Notes under the pieces: model-generated
The model's input: only the letters and a program-made list of their open reading frames with translations
What the model was told of the DNA's origin: nothing
Database searches by the model: none
Position numbers and translations under genes: made by a program
Shown: positions 1 to 9,715 of the stretch, one piece after another
Position numbering within the stretch: the stretch's first letter is position 1
Layout: the number at the start of each line of letters is the position of its first letter
Assembly (NCBI RefSeq): GCF_901709675.1
Contig: NC_051101.1
Span: forward strand, 496,001-560,000
Source of the DNA: Syngnathus acus
Taxonomy: Eukaryota > Chordata > Actinopteri > Syngnathiformes > Syngnathidae
DNA: 64,000 nucleotides
Reading direction: 5' to 3'

Positions 1-3000
1 GCGCAGGATTTCCACGGCGCCCTGAGTGGCAAACAACCAGCCGGCGTCACTCAAACGCAACGGTGCAAACCGCGGCCGGGGCTCTCCCCATCCGGCTCCT
101 GCGTGCCCGATTCAAACCATCGTCAAGCTTTGCAGTGGGAGTGTCCCCATCATTTGAATCGGGCGTGTGGGAACGGGGTCCCATCCGAAACGGGACTCAC
201 GGGGGCCGTACCCCGGGAAACCGCGCTGTAGGGATTGCTATTCTGTTGCTGAAAATGGGGAATGTGCACCGAGCGAAGGATTCCAAACGCCGCTGTTGTT
301 TCCTTGGCAATCGTTTGCTCATTCCAGTCTCCTCCATTGCGAGACGATTGAGGGCGATTTGTGGCGGCCTAGTGTGGGTACAATTAGCACTAGTATCGGC
401 ACTGGTGGCAAACAGAAACTTTCAGCCGACGAGAGTGAGACCACATAAAGCGAATGGTGATATGGTGACCATTATGGACAGGGAGCTTTTTTCACAAATA
501 TGCACACGATGTGGTGACCATCACGGAGCTTTCGTCACAAATATGGATATGAATGATGATATGGTGAGCTTTAGTCACAAATATGCAAGAGGGAGCCGCT
601 AAGGGCCGTGGCCAGGTGTACCTGCATGCGCGTGTACGCCTTCTGTCCGTGTCGGATCTCCACGGCATCCGGCTCCCGAGGGAGGGGAGGCAGGTGAGGC
701 GCACCCTCCGCCGCGTCGGCTAATCGGCAGTCTACGTAGAGCTCCGCCCTCATGCTGGCGCGTCGCAGCTCACTCAGACGCACCACCAGCGAATGGCGGT
801 GCCCATCTGACACGTTGGCATTCGCCAGGTTCACCGTGTGAACCTTCCCATCGGACGGACGCAAGAAGCGGAGCGACACTGCGCGCACGCACACAGGCAG
901 CCATCAGGAACAGCTCAAAGACAAACAGCAAGTCAAATTGGAATTGTCCAAAGAGAAAGTCAAAAGTGGACCAAACAAAGAGGAAGAAGGAGCAAGTAGT
1001 TGGGCACCTTTGTTGATCTTGGCCATGACGGCAACCTCCAGGTACTTCTTGTTGTCGTGCTTCCCATACACACCAAGGAGGACGCCGCCGCCCACCTTGG
1101 GCGGCAGGCGAATGGCTGCCGCCACGTAGACATCGGCTGGCGCACTGGCGCCGCCCCAAAATTCACCCGCCCACTTGGAGTCCTGAGCGCTCAGCACATC
1201 CATCACTGGCGGGGAGACAGGACGGTTACCGTAGCAATGCTTGGCGATGCCGTCGGGGGGGGGGGTTTCTTCGGATGGACTTATTGGCGCTCTGGAGTAG
1301 AGCCTGATGAGATGAACTTGCAATGCAGCAATTGTCAAAGTGGGCTACCTGTGTGGACTCCCTCTTGTGGTATGAAAAGAATCACCAAATTTGTTCCGCG
1401 AAACAAGTCCAAATTTACGTTTGAAACATGAAATGCAATCAAACAGAGTTGAAAAGAAACTTGTACGAATGTTTATTTTGATCAGAGTAGCTTTTTGTAA
1501 ATGTATACAAGTGCATTCAATTTTTACAATAAATTTTGTTGAATTCCACTTTCAAGAATGCATTTGATCTTGAACCGCTCATTTTTGGGCAAGACTATCT
1601 CCAATTTATTTGGCACTCGACAAGAAAAACAGTCGACAGCTTTCCCATCTCCCAACATTGTCACTGACTTAGAGGTGAAGAGGAGACTAAACCAATTTCA
1701 TGTAACCTGTGGGTGACGTTATAGCTTTGCATCACCCATTTGACACAATTCAGAAAATGTGCAGGAATTTTAGGCCTTTATTTATAATATTATACAGTGC
1801 CTTGCGAAAGTATTCGGCCCCCTTGAACCTTTCAACATTTCGCGACATTTCAGGCTTCAAACATAAAGATATAAAAGTTTAATTTTTTGTCAAGAATCAA
1901 CAACAAGTGGGACACAATCGTGAAGTGGAACAAAATTTATTGGATAATTTAAACTTTTTTAACAAATAAAAAACTGAAAAGTGGGGCGTGCAATATTATT
2001 CGGCCCCCTTGCGCTAATACTTTGTAGCGCCACCTTTTGCTGCAATTACAGCTGCAAGTCGCTTGGGGTATGTCTCTATCAGTTTTGCACATCGAGAGAC
2101 TGGAATTCTTGCCCATTCTTCCTTGCAAAACAGCTCGAGCTCAGTGAGGTTGGATGGAGAGCGTTTGTGAACAGCAGTCTTCAGCTCTTTCCACAGATTC
2201 TCGATTGGATTCAGGTCTGGACTTTGACTTGGCCATTCTAACACCTGGATACGTCTATTTGTGAACCATTCCATTGTAGATTTGGCTTTATGTTTTGGAT
2301 CATTGTCCTGTTGGAAGATAAATCTCCGTCCCAGTCTCAGGTCTTTTGCAGACTCCAACAGGTTTTCTTCCAGAATGGTTCTGTATTTGGCTCCATCCAT
2401 CTCCCCTGTCCCTGCTGAAGAAAAGCAGGCCCAAACCATGATGCTGCCACCACCATGTTTGAGAGTGGGGATGGTGTGTTCAGGGTGATGAGCTGTGTTG
2501 CTTTTACGCCAAACATATCGTTTTGCATTGTGGCCAAAAAGTTCGATTTTGGTTTCATCTGACCAGAGCACCTTCTTCCACATGTTTGGTGTGTCTCCCA
2601 GGTGGCTTGTGGCAAACTTTAAACGAGACTTTTTATGGATATCTTTGAGAAATGGCTTTCTTCTTGCCACTCTTCCATAAAGGCCAGATTTGTGCAGTGC
2701 ACGACTGATTGTTGTCCTATGGACAGACTCTCCCACCTCAGCTGTAGTTATCTGCAGTTCATCCAGAGTGATCATGGGCCTCTTGGCTGCATCTCTGATC
2801 AGTCTTCTCCTTGTTTGAGATTAAAGATTAAAGTCCCAATGATCGTCACACACACACCTGGGTGTGGTGAAATTTGTCCTCTGCATTTAACCCATCCCCG
2901 TGTGATTTTAATCCATCCCCTGGGGGAGAGGGGAGCAGTGAGCAGCAGCGGTGTCGCGCTCGGGAATCAGTTGGTGATCTAACCCCCCAATTCCAACCCT

Positions 3001-4801
3001 TAATGCTGAGTGCCAAGCAGGGAGGCAATGGGTCCCATTTTTATAGTCTTTGGTATGACCCGGCCGGGGTTTGAACCCACAACCTTCCAGTCTCAGGGCG
3101 GACACTCTACCACTAGGTCACTGAGCTGGGATGAAAGTTTGGAGGGACGGCCGGGTCTTGGTAGATTTGCAGTGGTCTGATACTCCTTCCATTTCAATAT
3201 AATTGCTTGCACAGTGCTCCTTGAGATGTTTAAAGCTTGGGAAATCTTTTTGTATCCAAATCCGGCTTTAAACTTCTCCACAACAGTATCTCGGACCTGC
3301 CTGGTGTGTTCCTTTGTCTTCATGGTTCTCTCTGCGCTTTAAACAGAACCCTGAGACTATCAAAGAGCAGGTGCATTTATACGGAGACTTGATTACACAC
3401 AGGTGCATTCTATTTATCATCAGTCATTTAGGACAACATTGGATCATTCAAAGATCCTCACTGAACTTCTGGAGTGAGTTTGCTGCACTGAAAGTAAAGG
3501 GGCCGAATAATATTGCACGCCCCACTTTTCAGTTTTTTATTTGTTAAAAAAGTTTAAATTATCCAATAAATTTCGTTCCACTTCACGATTGTGTCCCACT
3601 TGTTGTTGATTCTTGACAAAAAATTAAAATGTTATATCTTTATGTTTGAAGCCTGAAATGTGGCGAAATGTTGAAAGGTTCAAGGGGGCCGAATACTTTC
3701 GCAAGGCACTGTACATAACGTGTGTTTTTGGGAAGATATTGAGGTGTGATTGACTTTAGCCCACTAATAAAATTGCACTACAGTGGATCCCACCTTTTCA
3801 TCACCACTTATCGTCACAGGTGAATTGTCCCCCGCGCGCCCCCTTCCCTGGTATTTCCCCTTGTCACTCAGTTTCTGTGATCAACTTCTTAGCAAGCACG
3901 GCCACCCAATCTGCAGCTGAAGTGGGCCCTAAATAGCTAATTCCCCACACAGTGATAAACAGTGCTAAAACCGCTTTGCGCCACAATTATTTTTTTTTTG
4001 GGTTGCTCGTGCCAAAATGCAACACACCGGATTCAAGCTGGTGCGTTGGAGACGCGTCGGCCCTCGAGGTCCCAACTGCCCAGCCAGCCTTGCTAACCGC
4101 GCGGTAGTGCACTTGACATGTGTGACGTGATCACATTGTTACGTTTACTTAACGTCAAATTTGACGTCAGCATCTGGCAAACTAAGGCAGCAATTCCTTC
4201 GGCTTCAGTGACCGACGGCGGAGGGAGGGTCCGCGCGCGTCGTCGTTTAAAACACTTGGCCTCATTTGTAAGAGAAGCAATAGCCAAAAGCAGCGGAGTT
4301 ACGCAGCAGCAAATTGACTTTGAAAAGTCGTCCGTCAGAGACCACGATGGTCGGCAAGTCAAATTTTAATGTGAGAATTTTTCACATTCAACGTGAACTT
4401 CATGACGTCACGCGATCTCAAACAATCTGCTTCCATCAGCGACTCCCCGTTTAATCATTTCAGTAGTTTCTCTGGTTTTAAGCACAACTTGGATGTTACG
4501 AGCCAGAAAGCTTCCTGTTTAACACTTCGGCCTACAGTACAATGTTACTCTATGAATGTTCGTCATTGTTGGGGGCGCTACTTGATGCCAAACGATTGCG
4601 AAAGCCCGACCAAATGCCGGCCGGCTTGTTCTCGTTCTCGAACACCCCAAAGTTCATGACGACCGTAAAAGTGTCCACTCCGCTGTCACTCAAGAAATGA
4701 CGACGAAGAACGAAAGCAGTCTTACCTTGCTGCTCCGGGACTTGTGCCGCCGTTCTGAGCAAGGAGATTGAAAGCATAAAAGTCATCATCTCCATCTTCA
4801 T
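1..4801 (-). CDS. thbs3: Thrombospondin-3, N-terminal part (exons 1-4, cut by window edge)
   Basis: Secreted, calcium-binding extracellular-matrix glycoprotein of the pentameric thrombospondin group. Exons on the minus strand are 4726-4801, 1008-1205, 622-878 and 1-21 (continuing past the edge), about 184 codons. Exon 1 starts MKMEMMTFMLSISLLRTAAQ, a signal peptide. Exons 2 and 3 encode the N-terminal laminin-G-like (TSPN) domain with AKINK, DGKVHTVNL, LYVDCRLAD and EIRHGQKAYTRMQ, which match THBS3 better than THBS4 or COMP as I recall those proteins. Introns are GT-AG and phases agree (1,1,0), so reading continues without a break. Intron 1 is about 3.5 kb because a Tc1 transposon sits in it. 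The 5' end faces the 3' end of mtx1, 0.85 kb away. The start was chosen as the ATG directly before the hydrophobic segment. Confidence 0.88.
1206..1794. other. thbs3 intron 1, proximal part
   Basis: AT-rich intronic sequence between exon 2 and the Tc1 insertion. It has a G-run at 1256-1265. I see no conserved coding, repeat ends or RNA gene here. Confidence 0.5.
2014..3323 (-). pseudogene. Tc1-like DDE transposase split by a SINE
   Basis: The N-terminal part (about 3130-3323) starts MKTKEHTRQVRDTVVEKF and carries a paired-type helix-turn-helix (GYKKISQALNISRSTVQ) followed by the GRPSKLS linker. After the SINE, the catalytic part (2014-2820) runs in one open frame of about 250 codons with VLWSDETKIELFG, FIFQQDNDPKH and SPDLNPIENLWKELK, which hold the D, D and E of the DDE triad, and it ends near AAKGGATKY. 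I see no stop codon in either half apart from the SINE. Full Tc1 transposases are about 340 residues, and the two halves together fit that. As it stands the gene cannot give a whole enzyme. Confidence 0.88.
2822..3129 (-). repeat. tRNA-derived SINE, full length, inside Tc1
   Basis: Read on the minus strand it starts with a tRNA-like head: an A-box-like TAGTGGTAGAGTG near 3110 and a B box GGTTCAAACCCC at 3066-3077. A body with CATTGCCTCCCTGCTTGGCA follows, and the tail is TTTAATCTTTAATC. Partial relatives in this window are at 27557-27893, 29058-29120 and 31711-31876. It interrupts the Tc1 transposase frame, so it is younger than the Tc1 insertion. Confidence 0.82.
3714..4725. other. thbs3 intron 1, distal part
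   Basis: No gene or recognisable transposon seen. Two perfect CRE-type octamers TGACGTCA occur at 4162-4169 and 4403-4410, within about 650 bp of the thbs3 start codon. They may be regulatory, but that is inference from motif only. Confidence 0.35.
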
Positions 4802-5152
4802 CCTCTCAAGCTCACTTGAAGACGAGCCGCGGGCGCACAGACCACGACTGCTAGAACGCGCAGCCGCCGGAAGTGATGGGGTGGGAGAAGGGGGCGGGAC
4901 CACACGTGACGCGATTGACTGATTGTACATGGGCAGTGAAACCTTGGTTGTAGTCGGAACGAGACGAGTAGAACTGCTTCAACTCGCTTACCTTATCGAC
5001 AAGTCTTGTCCTTCCCGAAACAAACATAGAAAAAAAAATAGAATAAATACAATTTAAATCAGCCCAGCATAGGGTCGTAGGTGAGGACACTGTAACGCTG
5101 GCTGTTCAGCTTTCCAACATTAACACAACGTAGTTGCCATGGATACAGGGCC
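4802..5152. promoter_or_regulatory. thbs3 upstream / mtx1 downstream intergenic region
   Basis: About 350 bp between the thbs3 start codon and the mtx1 polyadenylation signal. It must hold the thbs3 core promoter if exon 1 is the first exon. The part near 4830-4920 is GC-rich. I found no clear TATA box at a suitable distance, so no element can be pinned down. Confidence 0.35.
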
Positions 5153-5158
5153 TTTATT
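5153..5158 (-). terminator. Polyadenylation signal for mtx1
   Basis: AATAAA on the minus strand about 490 bp downstream of the mtx1 stop codon. It is the first canonical signal I noticed, so the mtx1 3' UTR is probably about 0.5 kb. Confidence 0.5.
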
Positions 5159-5650
5159 TTGTCTCCGATGATGAAGCTCAACTCAAACTGCTTCCATATA
5201 AGCTCGTCAGCACGCACACGCAGACATTCCTGAGCTTTGGCGTCAGGCGTGCAGCTGGAGTACAGACTCAGGGAGCGGGGCTCCCATGAGCGTTACTGAC
5301 ACTATTTCAAAAAGGAAAAAAAAAAAAGATTCTACTTATGACACTTCACATGTCAACATGGAGGAAGCAGGAAGGAAACGTGACAGGAGCTCAGAGGAAA
5401 CATCAGCGCAACAAAAGAGAGGAAACAAGAAAGGTGGATGATGTCAAACAGGGAAGAAAGACGGCTGAGAAACGTGAAGGAAACGCGGGGGAAATTCCAA
5501 AGAAGCGGTTTGCAATGTCAGTCCTTGTTTTTCAACGGAAGCGGTCTGCAATGTCAGTCTTCGTCTTCCAACGAAATCGGTCTACGTCAGTCCTTGTCTT
5601 CCAACTTCAGTCGTCGTCTGCCAACGTCAGTCCTCATCTTCCAAAGCCAG

Positions 5651-8600
5651 TCAGTCCTCATCTTCGTCGTCCTCAGGGCCAGCCGAATGTCGTCGGCCCT
5701 CCAGCACCCCCTTGTGGCCGCGCTGGACGGACACCATGCCGGTGAGCAAGGCATAGGACAGCATGGCGCCCACTGCCGCCAGCGCCGACAGGAACTGCTT
5801 GACGCGCCGGTTGGGCACGTGCTCCACATCATAGCTCTTGGCCGAACACCCCAATCGGGGACCGCCGTTCTCTGTGGACGCACAAAAAGGAAAACGGGCA
5901 CGGTGGTCAGCACAGCGCCCGGTTGGTGTGAAACGTACGCAGACGGCGGCATCCTGACGGGGGAAGTAGACCAGCAGAATGTTGGCGCAGAAGGCGTGCA
6001 GGTTGTCCAGTGACTTGAGATGTTGCTGCAACTTCCCGCTGGGGAGCTCGCACTTGAGGATGGGGGCCAGCCAGCCAAACACAACCGCGTCGAGAGACGA
6101 AGGCCTGACCAGACGTCGATCACTGTGACGACCAAGCCCGAGCGACACGGCGAGCGACAGAGCGCGACACGGAGAGCGACACGGAGAGCGACACGGAGAG
6201 CGACACGGAGAGCGACACGGAGAGCGACACGGAGAGCGACACGGAGAGCGACACAGAGAGCGACACAGAGAGCGACGCGCCGAACGGCGAAGGACTCACG
6301 AGTCTCCAAAGAAGAACTTTTGCATTCCGAGTCGTTGCGCCAGCAGGTCCATGCAGTTGGTGGCGTCGTCGTACAACTGGAAGGCAAGTAGGGCCGCCTT
6401 CGTCATCAGGGTCAGTTTTCAAAAGCGCTTCAACCAGTTTGCTTGGAGAGCCTGGGAACGATTTGCAAACGAGCGCATCGACTCGCAACGCTTCATCCAT
6501 TAGCAAAGCCTTCAACAAATTGCGCAGGGAGAATGACTCAATACAATTTTTTCGGAACCCCTTTGAGCTTGACTTGAAGTGGCGCTGCGATACATGCTGA
6601 CAGGCCAGCCCGGGCTCTTGGTGAGGAGGATGTAACGTTTCCCCCAAAAAAGCCAAGAAGCTGAAAAGCGCCGGCCGCTCACCTCCTTCTCCAGCTCGTC
6701 GCCGGGCTCCAGGCTGGCGTCTCCTCGCAGCAGGCGCAATTTGTCCAGCTCTTGGCGCCGCATGCGGTCCGGCAAGACCAGGCCGAGTGGGAAGGACACA
6801 TGCTCGGCGTACCAGCGCCGCGTCACCTCCGCAAAGTTCTTGGGCTCCACCCACAGCGCATACAGCTACAAGTGGAAAATGGCATCAGCGAGCGGGTACA
6901 CGCATTGACACATGCAGACGGACACAGGCGCACACGTGCATACACACCACGGCCGGCGAGAGTTTCTCTTGGACCAGCGCGACGAAGGCCAGGCTGTCTG
7001 CGGCCTCCTTGGGCGACAGGTCAAAGTCGGCGTTGTACTTCTGGAACAGGAAGAAACTGGGTTGTCATGACAACGCCGGCAACAAGGAATACACAAGCAG
7101 CTCCTCGGCACTACGACCACCCGCCCACGTGCGCTTCTGCCAGACGAACAAACCCCCGCCTGCACCCCATGGCTATGACCAGCCTCAGGCCGCACAGCAT
7201 GCGAGCTAATGACTTCCAGCTGCCGGGAAAGGGTCGGGGTTCTGATGCGGAAAATGTGCGTCAGAACCACAGCAAAGCAGAAAGGAGACGACAGGAAAAT
7301 CTCAGCAATCCTCTTGCAAGACATTCTTGAAAGAAAAAAAATGCTCAAAAGCCATTTTGGACAAAAAGCCTCATTTGCCGTTGCGAGAAATTCTTTCCGA
7401 TAATAAAATGGCGACAACAAAGTCCTCGCAACTTCTTGCTTTCTATATTTACTGTGTTTGATGATGTGACAAGCGGGGAAAGTTTTTGAAAGTAAAAAAG
7501 GTTTGGGAGGTGGCAAATCCTTTTTCAGAGCACACGATGTGGCAAGCCATGGCACTGTCGTGTTTTGAATGCAACGATATGCTTCTCGTTTTGCTTCTGC
7601 ACATGCGGCGCGTCGTTGGCCACAGCCCTGACCTATTGACAAATGACGGTCAACTTGCTGCTGACCGTCGACGCGGCGCATCTGACCGAGCCTTGTGTTG
7701 CTTACCTGTTTTTGGAGGTGGACGATGATGTCAGAGGGTCGCCACAGCGCCTCCTTGTGGGCAGTCCTCAGTGCGGGAATGGTACCTGAATGCAAAGGAG
7801 AGGTGAGGAGGCGCCCCCTGCAGGCGGGTGCGGGAGTCGCGAAGGGTTTTTCTCACCTCCTGGACATCTCCACGGGTTGCTTAACTTGTGGACTTTGAGA
7901 GGAGCACCGGAAAATTGAGCGTACGCCTGCCACGAACACGTTTGGCAAACATTGAAAGGCGTTTTCGTTTTGTTTGCTGCCTCCAAACACAGACTGCTGG
8001 CACTCCTAAGTTGTATCAGCTTCTGTCAGCCTCCGCAAGCAGCGTTTTTTAAAATTTCATTAAAGATAAAAGCAGACACGGTGACGTGACAACAACATTG
8101 GAATCAAAAAGAGCAGAGGGAAGACAACGGAGACGAGTAACCACTTTCGGGTACGTTCCAATTTTGGCTCGCTTTGCTGCCGTGTGGGGACCCCACTTTG
8201 AAACCACAAACGGGTAGGGCTTATTTTGAAAACCATGCTTTTATTTTGGCGCGAGCAATTCAAAGCGGGAAGTATGGTTGGGGCTCGAGTTATATATGCG
8301 CTGCGCGACGAAGAAGTTGAGAACAAGAACTAAAGGTAGCTTTGACTCCGCTCTGCCGAACACTAAAGCCAAACTTTGACATTAAAAGCTCCAAACAAGT
8401 GTCAGGACGTCTCAGAAAATTGTGACGTCTTAGCGAGGCCTGACGTCTTATCGAGGACACCACACGGGCGTTTAAACATGAAATCCCAGAAATACATTGT
8501 CATCTACGCTTTTGGGGGACACTTGCTTGAACTGACACACGACACGGGAAGTCAATTATGAAATGTTACTACCCCCGCTCAGCAATGCGCTTGCTTACGT

Positions 8601-9010
8601 GCGCCTGCTTCGGAAACACTGTTGTACAGAAGATTGTTTTGATTTGGTTCACTCTGCTGTTTGCAGCCAGGTCGCCATTGCAAATTTGAATTTGTTGATG
8701 CCCTTAATAATAAATAAAGGCTCAATTAAAAAAATTAGCAGCTCTAGTAAACTGTGGATGATTTCAGGTACACCTCTGATGCAAGATCCTGACGTGATCG
8801 TCACTTGTTTGTTCCCGATCGCACTGGCGCTTTGATTCTGCCTCTACTCGCAAGCATGCTGAACTCTCATCGTGACCGCCGCTAAACGCAACTGACCTCA
8901 TACATAAAACGAGACAAAAGGCAACCGACCAAAACTACCAAACAATCGCTGTTGACGGACGGCAGACCCCAGTCTCCTTCCCACACGAACAGCTCTTCGG
9001 GCGCCGCCAT
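5651..9010 (-). CDS. mtx1: Metaxin-1, complete, 8 exons
   Basis: Outer mitochondrial membrane protein of the SAM/MIB complex, acting in import and assembly of beta-barrel proteins. Exons: 8930-9010, 7857-7926, 7706-7785, 6948-7040, 6683-6865, 6300-6376, 5939-6104 and 5651-5869, giving 322 residues, close to the 317 of human MTX1. It starts MAAPEELFVWEGDWGLPSV. The N-terminal thioredoxin-like part holds FSGAPLKVHKLSNPW and GTIPALRTAHKE; the GST-C-like part holds KNFAEVTRRWYAEH and QKFFFGDSPSSLDAVVFGWL, then LPSGKLQQHLKSLDNL. A C-terminal hydrophobic segment (LSALAAVGAMLSYALLTGMV) is the membrane anchor and an acidic tail (EDDEDED) ends it. All intron phases agree. Exon 1's donor (gtcggt) is weak. 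Intron 7 is only 69 bp, in frame and stop-free, so retention is possible. Confidence 0.95.
6140..6285. repeat. 12-bp minisatellite in mtx1 intron 6
   Basis: About ten tandem copies of a 12-bp unit, GAGCGACACGGA, with a few A/G variants at the right end. It lies just inside the donor of mtx1 exon 6 (6300), between exons 6 and 7. Because the unit is a multiple of three it looks like a long coding run in every frame, but it is intronic. Confidence 0.9.
7927..8929. other. mtx1 intron 1
   Basis: About 1 kb between exons 1 and 2. I see no repeats with clear ends, conserved coding or RNA genes. Confidence 0.5.
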
Positions 9011-9020
9011 CTTGCCCACC
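9000..9020 (-). promoter_or_regulatory. YY1-type motif over the mtx1 start codon
   Basis: On the minus strand GGCAAGATGGCGGCGCCC covers the ATG. AAGATGGCGGC is the known YY1 consensus, often found just downstream of the start site of housekeeping genes, where it overlaps the initiator codon. That fits a ubiquitous mitochondrial gene. Function here is inferred from motif and position. Confidence 0.5.
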
Positions 9021-9715
9021 GCCGGAAGTGACGAGCGAATCGTCACTGTCAACGTCGATTGATCGATCGCGTTTTGTGTCCTGTTTGGCAACGTTTTTTT
9101 TGCCCGTTTGTGTTGACTATTTGTTGATGAGACATAAAATATCGAAAACAAAGCTATACGTTGATCAAATAAATATAAAGTAAAGAGGAACACAATCGGG
9201 TAAATCTGGTAATGACGAACTTTATGACGAAGGAAGAAAGTCCAAATACTTTGGTCATTCTGAAAGTCCTTTGATTCACAACAGGCTCGGTGAAAAATGA
9301 GAGTTGCAGGGCCGGTTTTTGCTATGGGCAATATGGGCGACCGCCCAGGGCGCAATCCACGTGAGCACGAGCGCTCAAGAAAAAAATATCGCCAGCTTTC
9401 TTGCTCAGTCAGTTCCATCTCAAATCTGTCCAGTGGGCACTGGGGCGCCCTTATTGTCACGTGATGTCAATTTTCTGCTGAGAGTCGTGTTGTGTCTGGG
9501 TTCTTTCGTTCTTCGTGCGTGCGTGCGTGTCAGAAGAGCAGCCCTCTCCTTTCGCCTGCTCTGAGCAGGCAAGAGGGCGGCGGCCAGAGAGGAAAAGCAA
9601 AGGGAGGGGGGCGAGGGATTCCAAGGCCACACAACTGCTTCCAAATAGATTGTATTTCATTCATAAAAATAATAATACCTACCCACAAGTAATCAATTGG
9701 GTTATGTCAGAATCA

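Larger units (their letters stand above)
1795..3711 (-). mobile_element. Tc1/mariner element with IR/DR ends, SINE inside
   Basis: Terminal inverted repeats begin CAGTGCCTTGCGAAAGTATT and are flanked by TA on both sides (1793-1794 and 3712-3713). Each end also holds an inner copy of the ATTCGGCCCCCTT motif (near 2000 and near 3500), so each TIR carries two direct repeats, the IR/DR layout known from Sleeping Beauty-type Tc1 elements. It lies in thbs3 intron 1 with its transposase antisense to the plus strand, in the same direction as thbs3. Confidence 0.9.

Noticed and set aside
63-602. 179-codon plus-strand frame at the left edge
   Set aside because: Lies opposite the thbs3 exon 4/intron 3 region, has no recognisable domain, and the minus-strand gene explains the sequence.
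6140-6391. Long repetitive frames (ATRR or SLSV repeats) on both strands
   Set aside because: They are translations of the 12-bp intronic minisatellite in mtx1.
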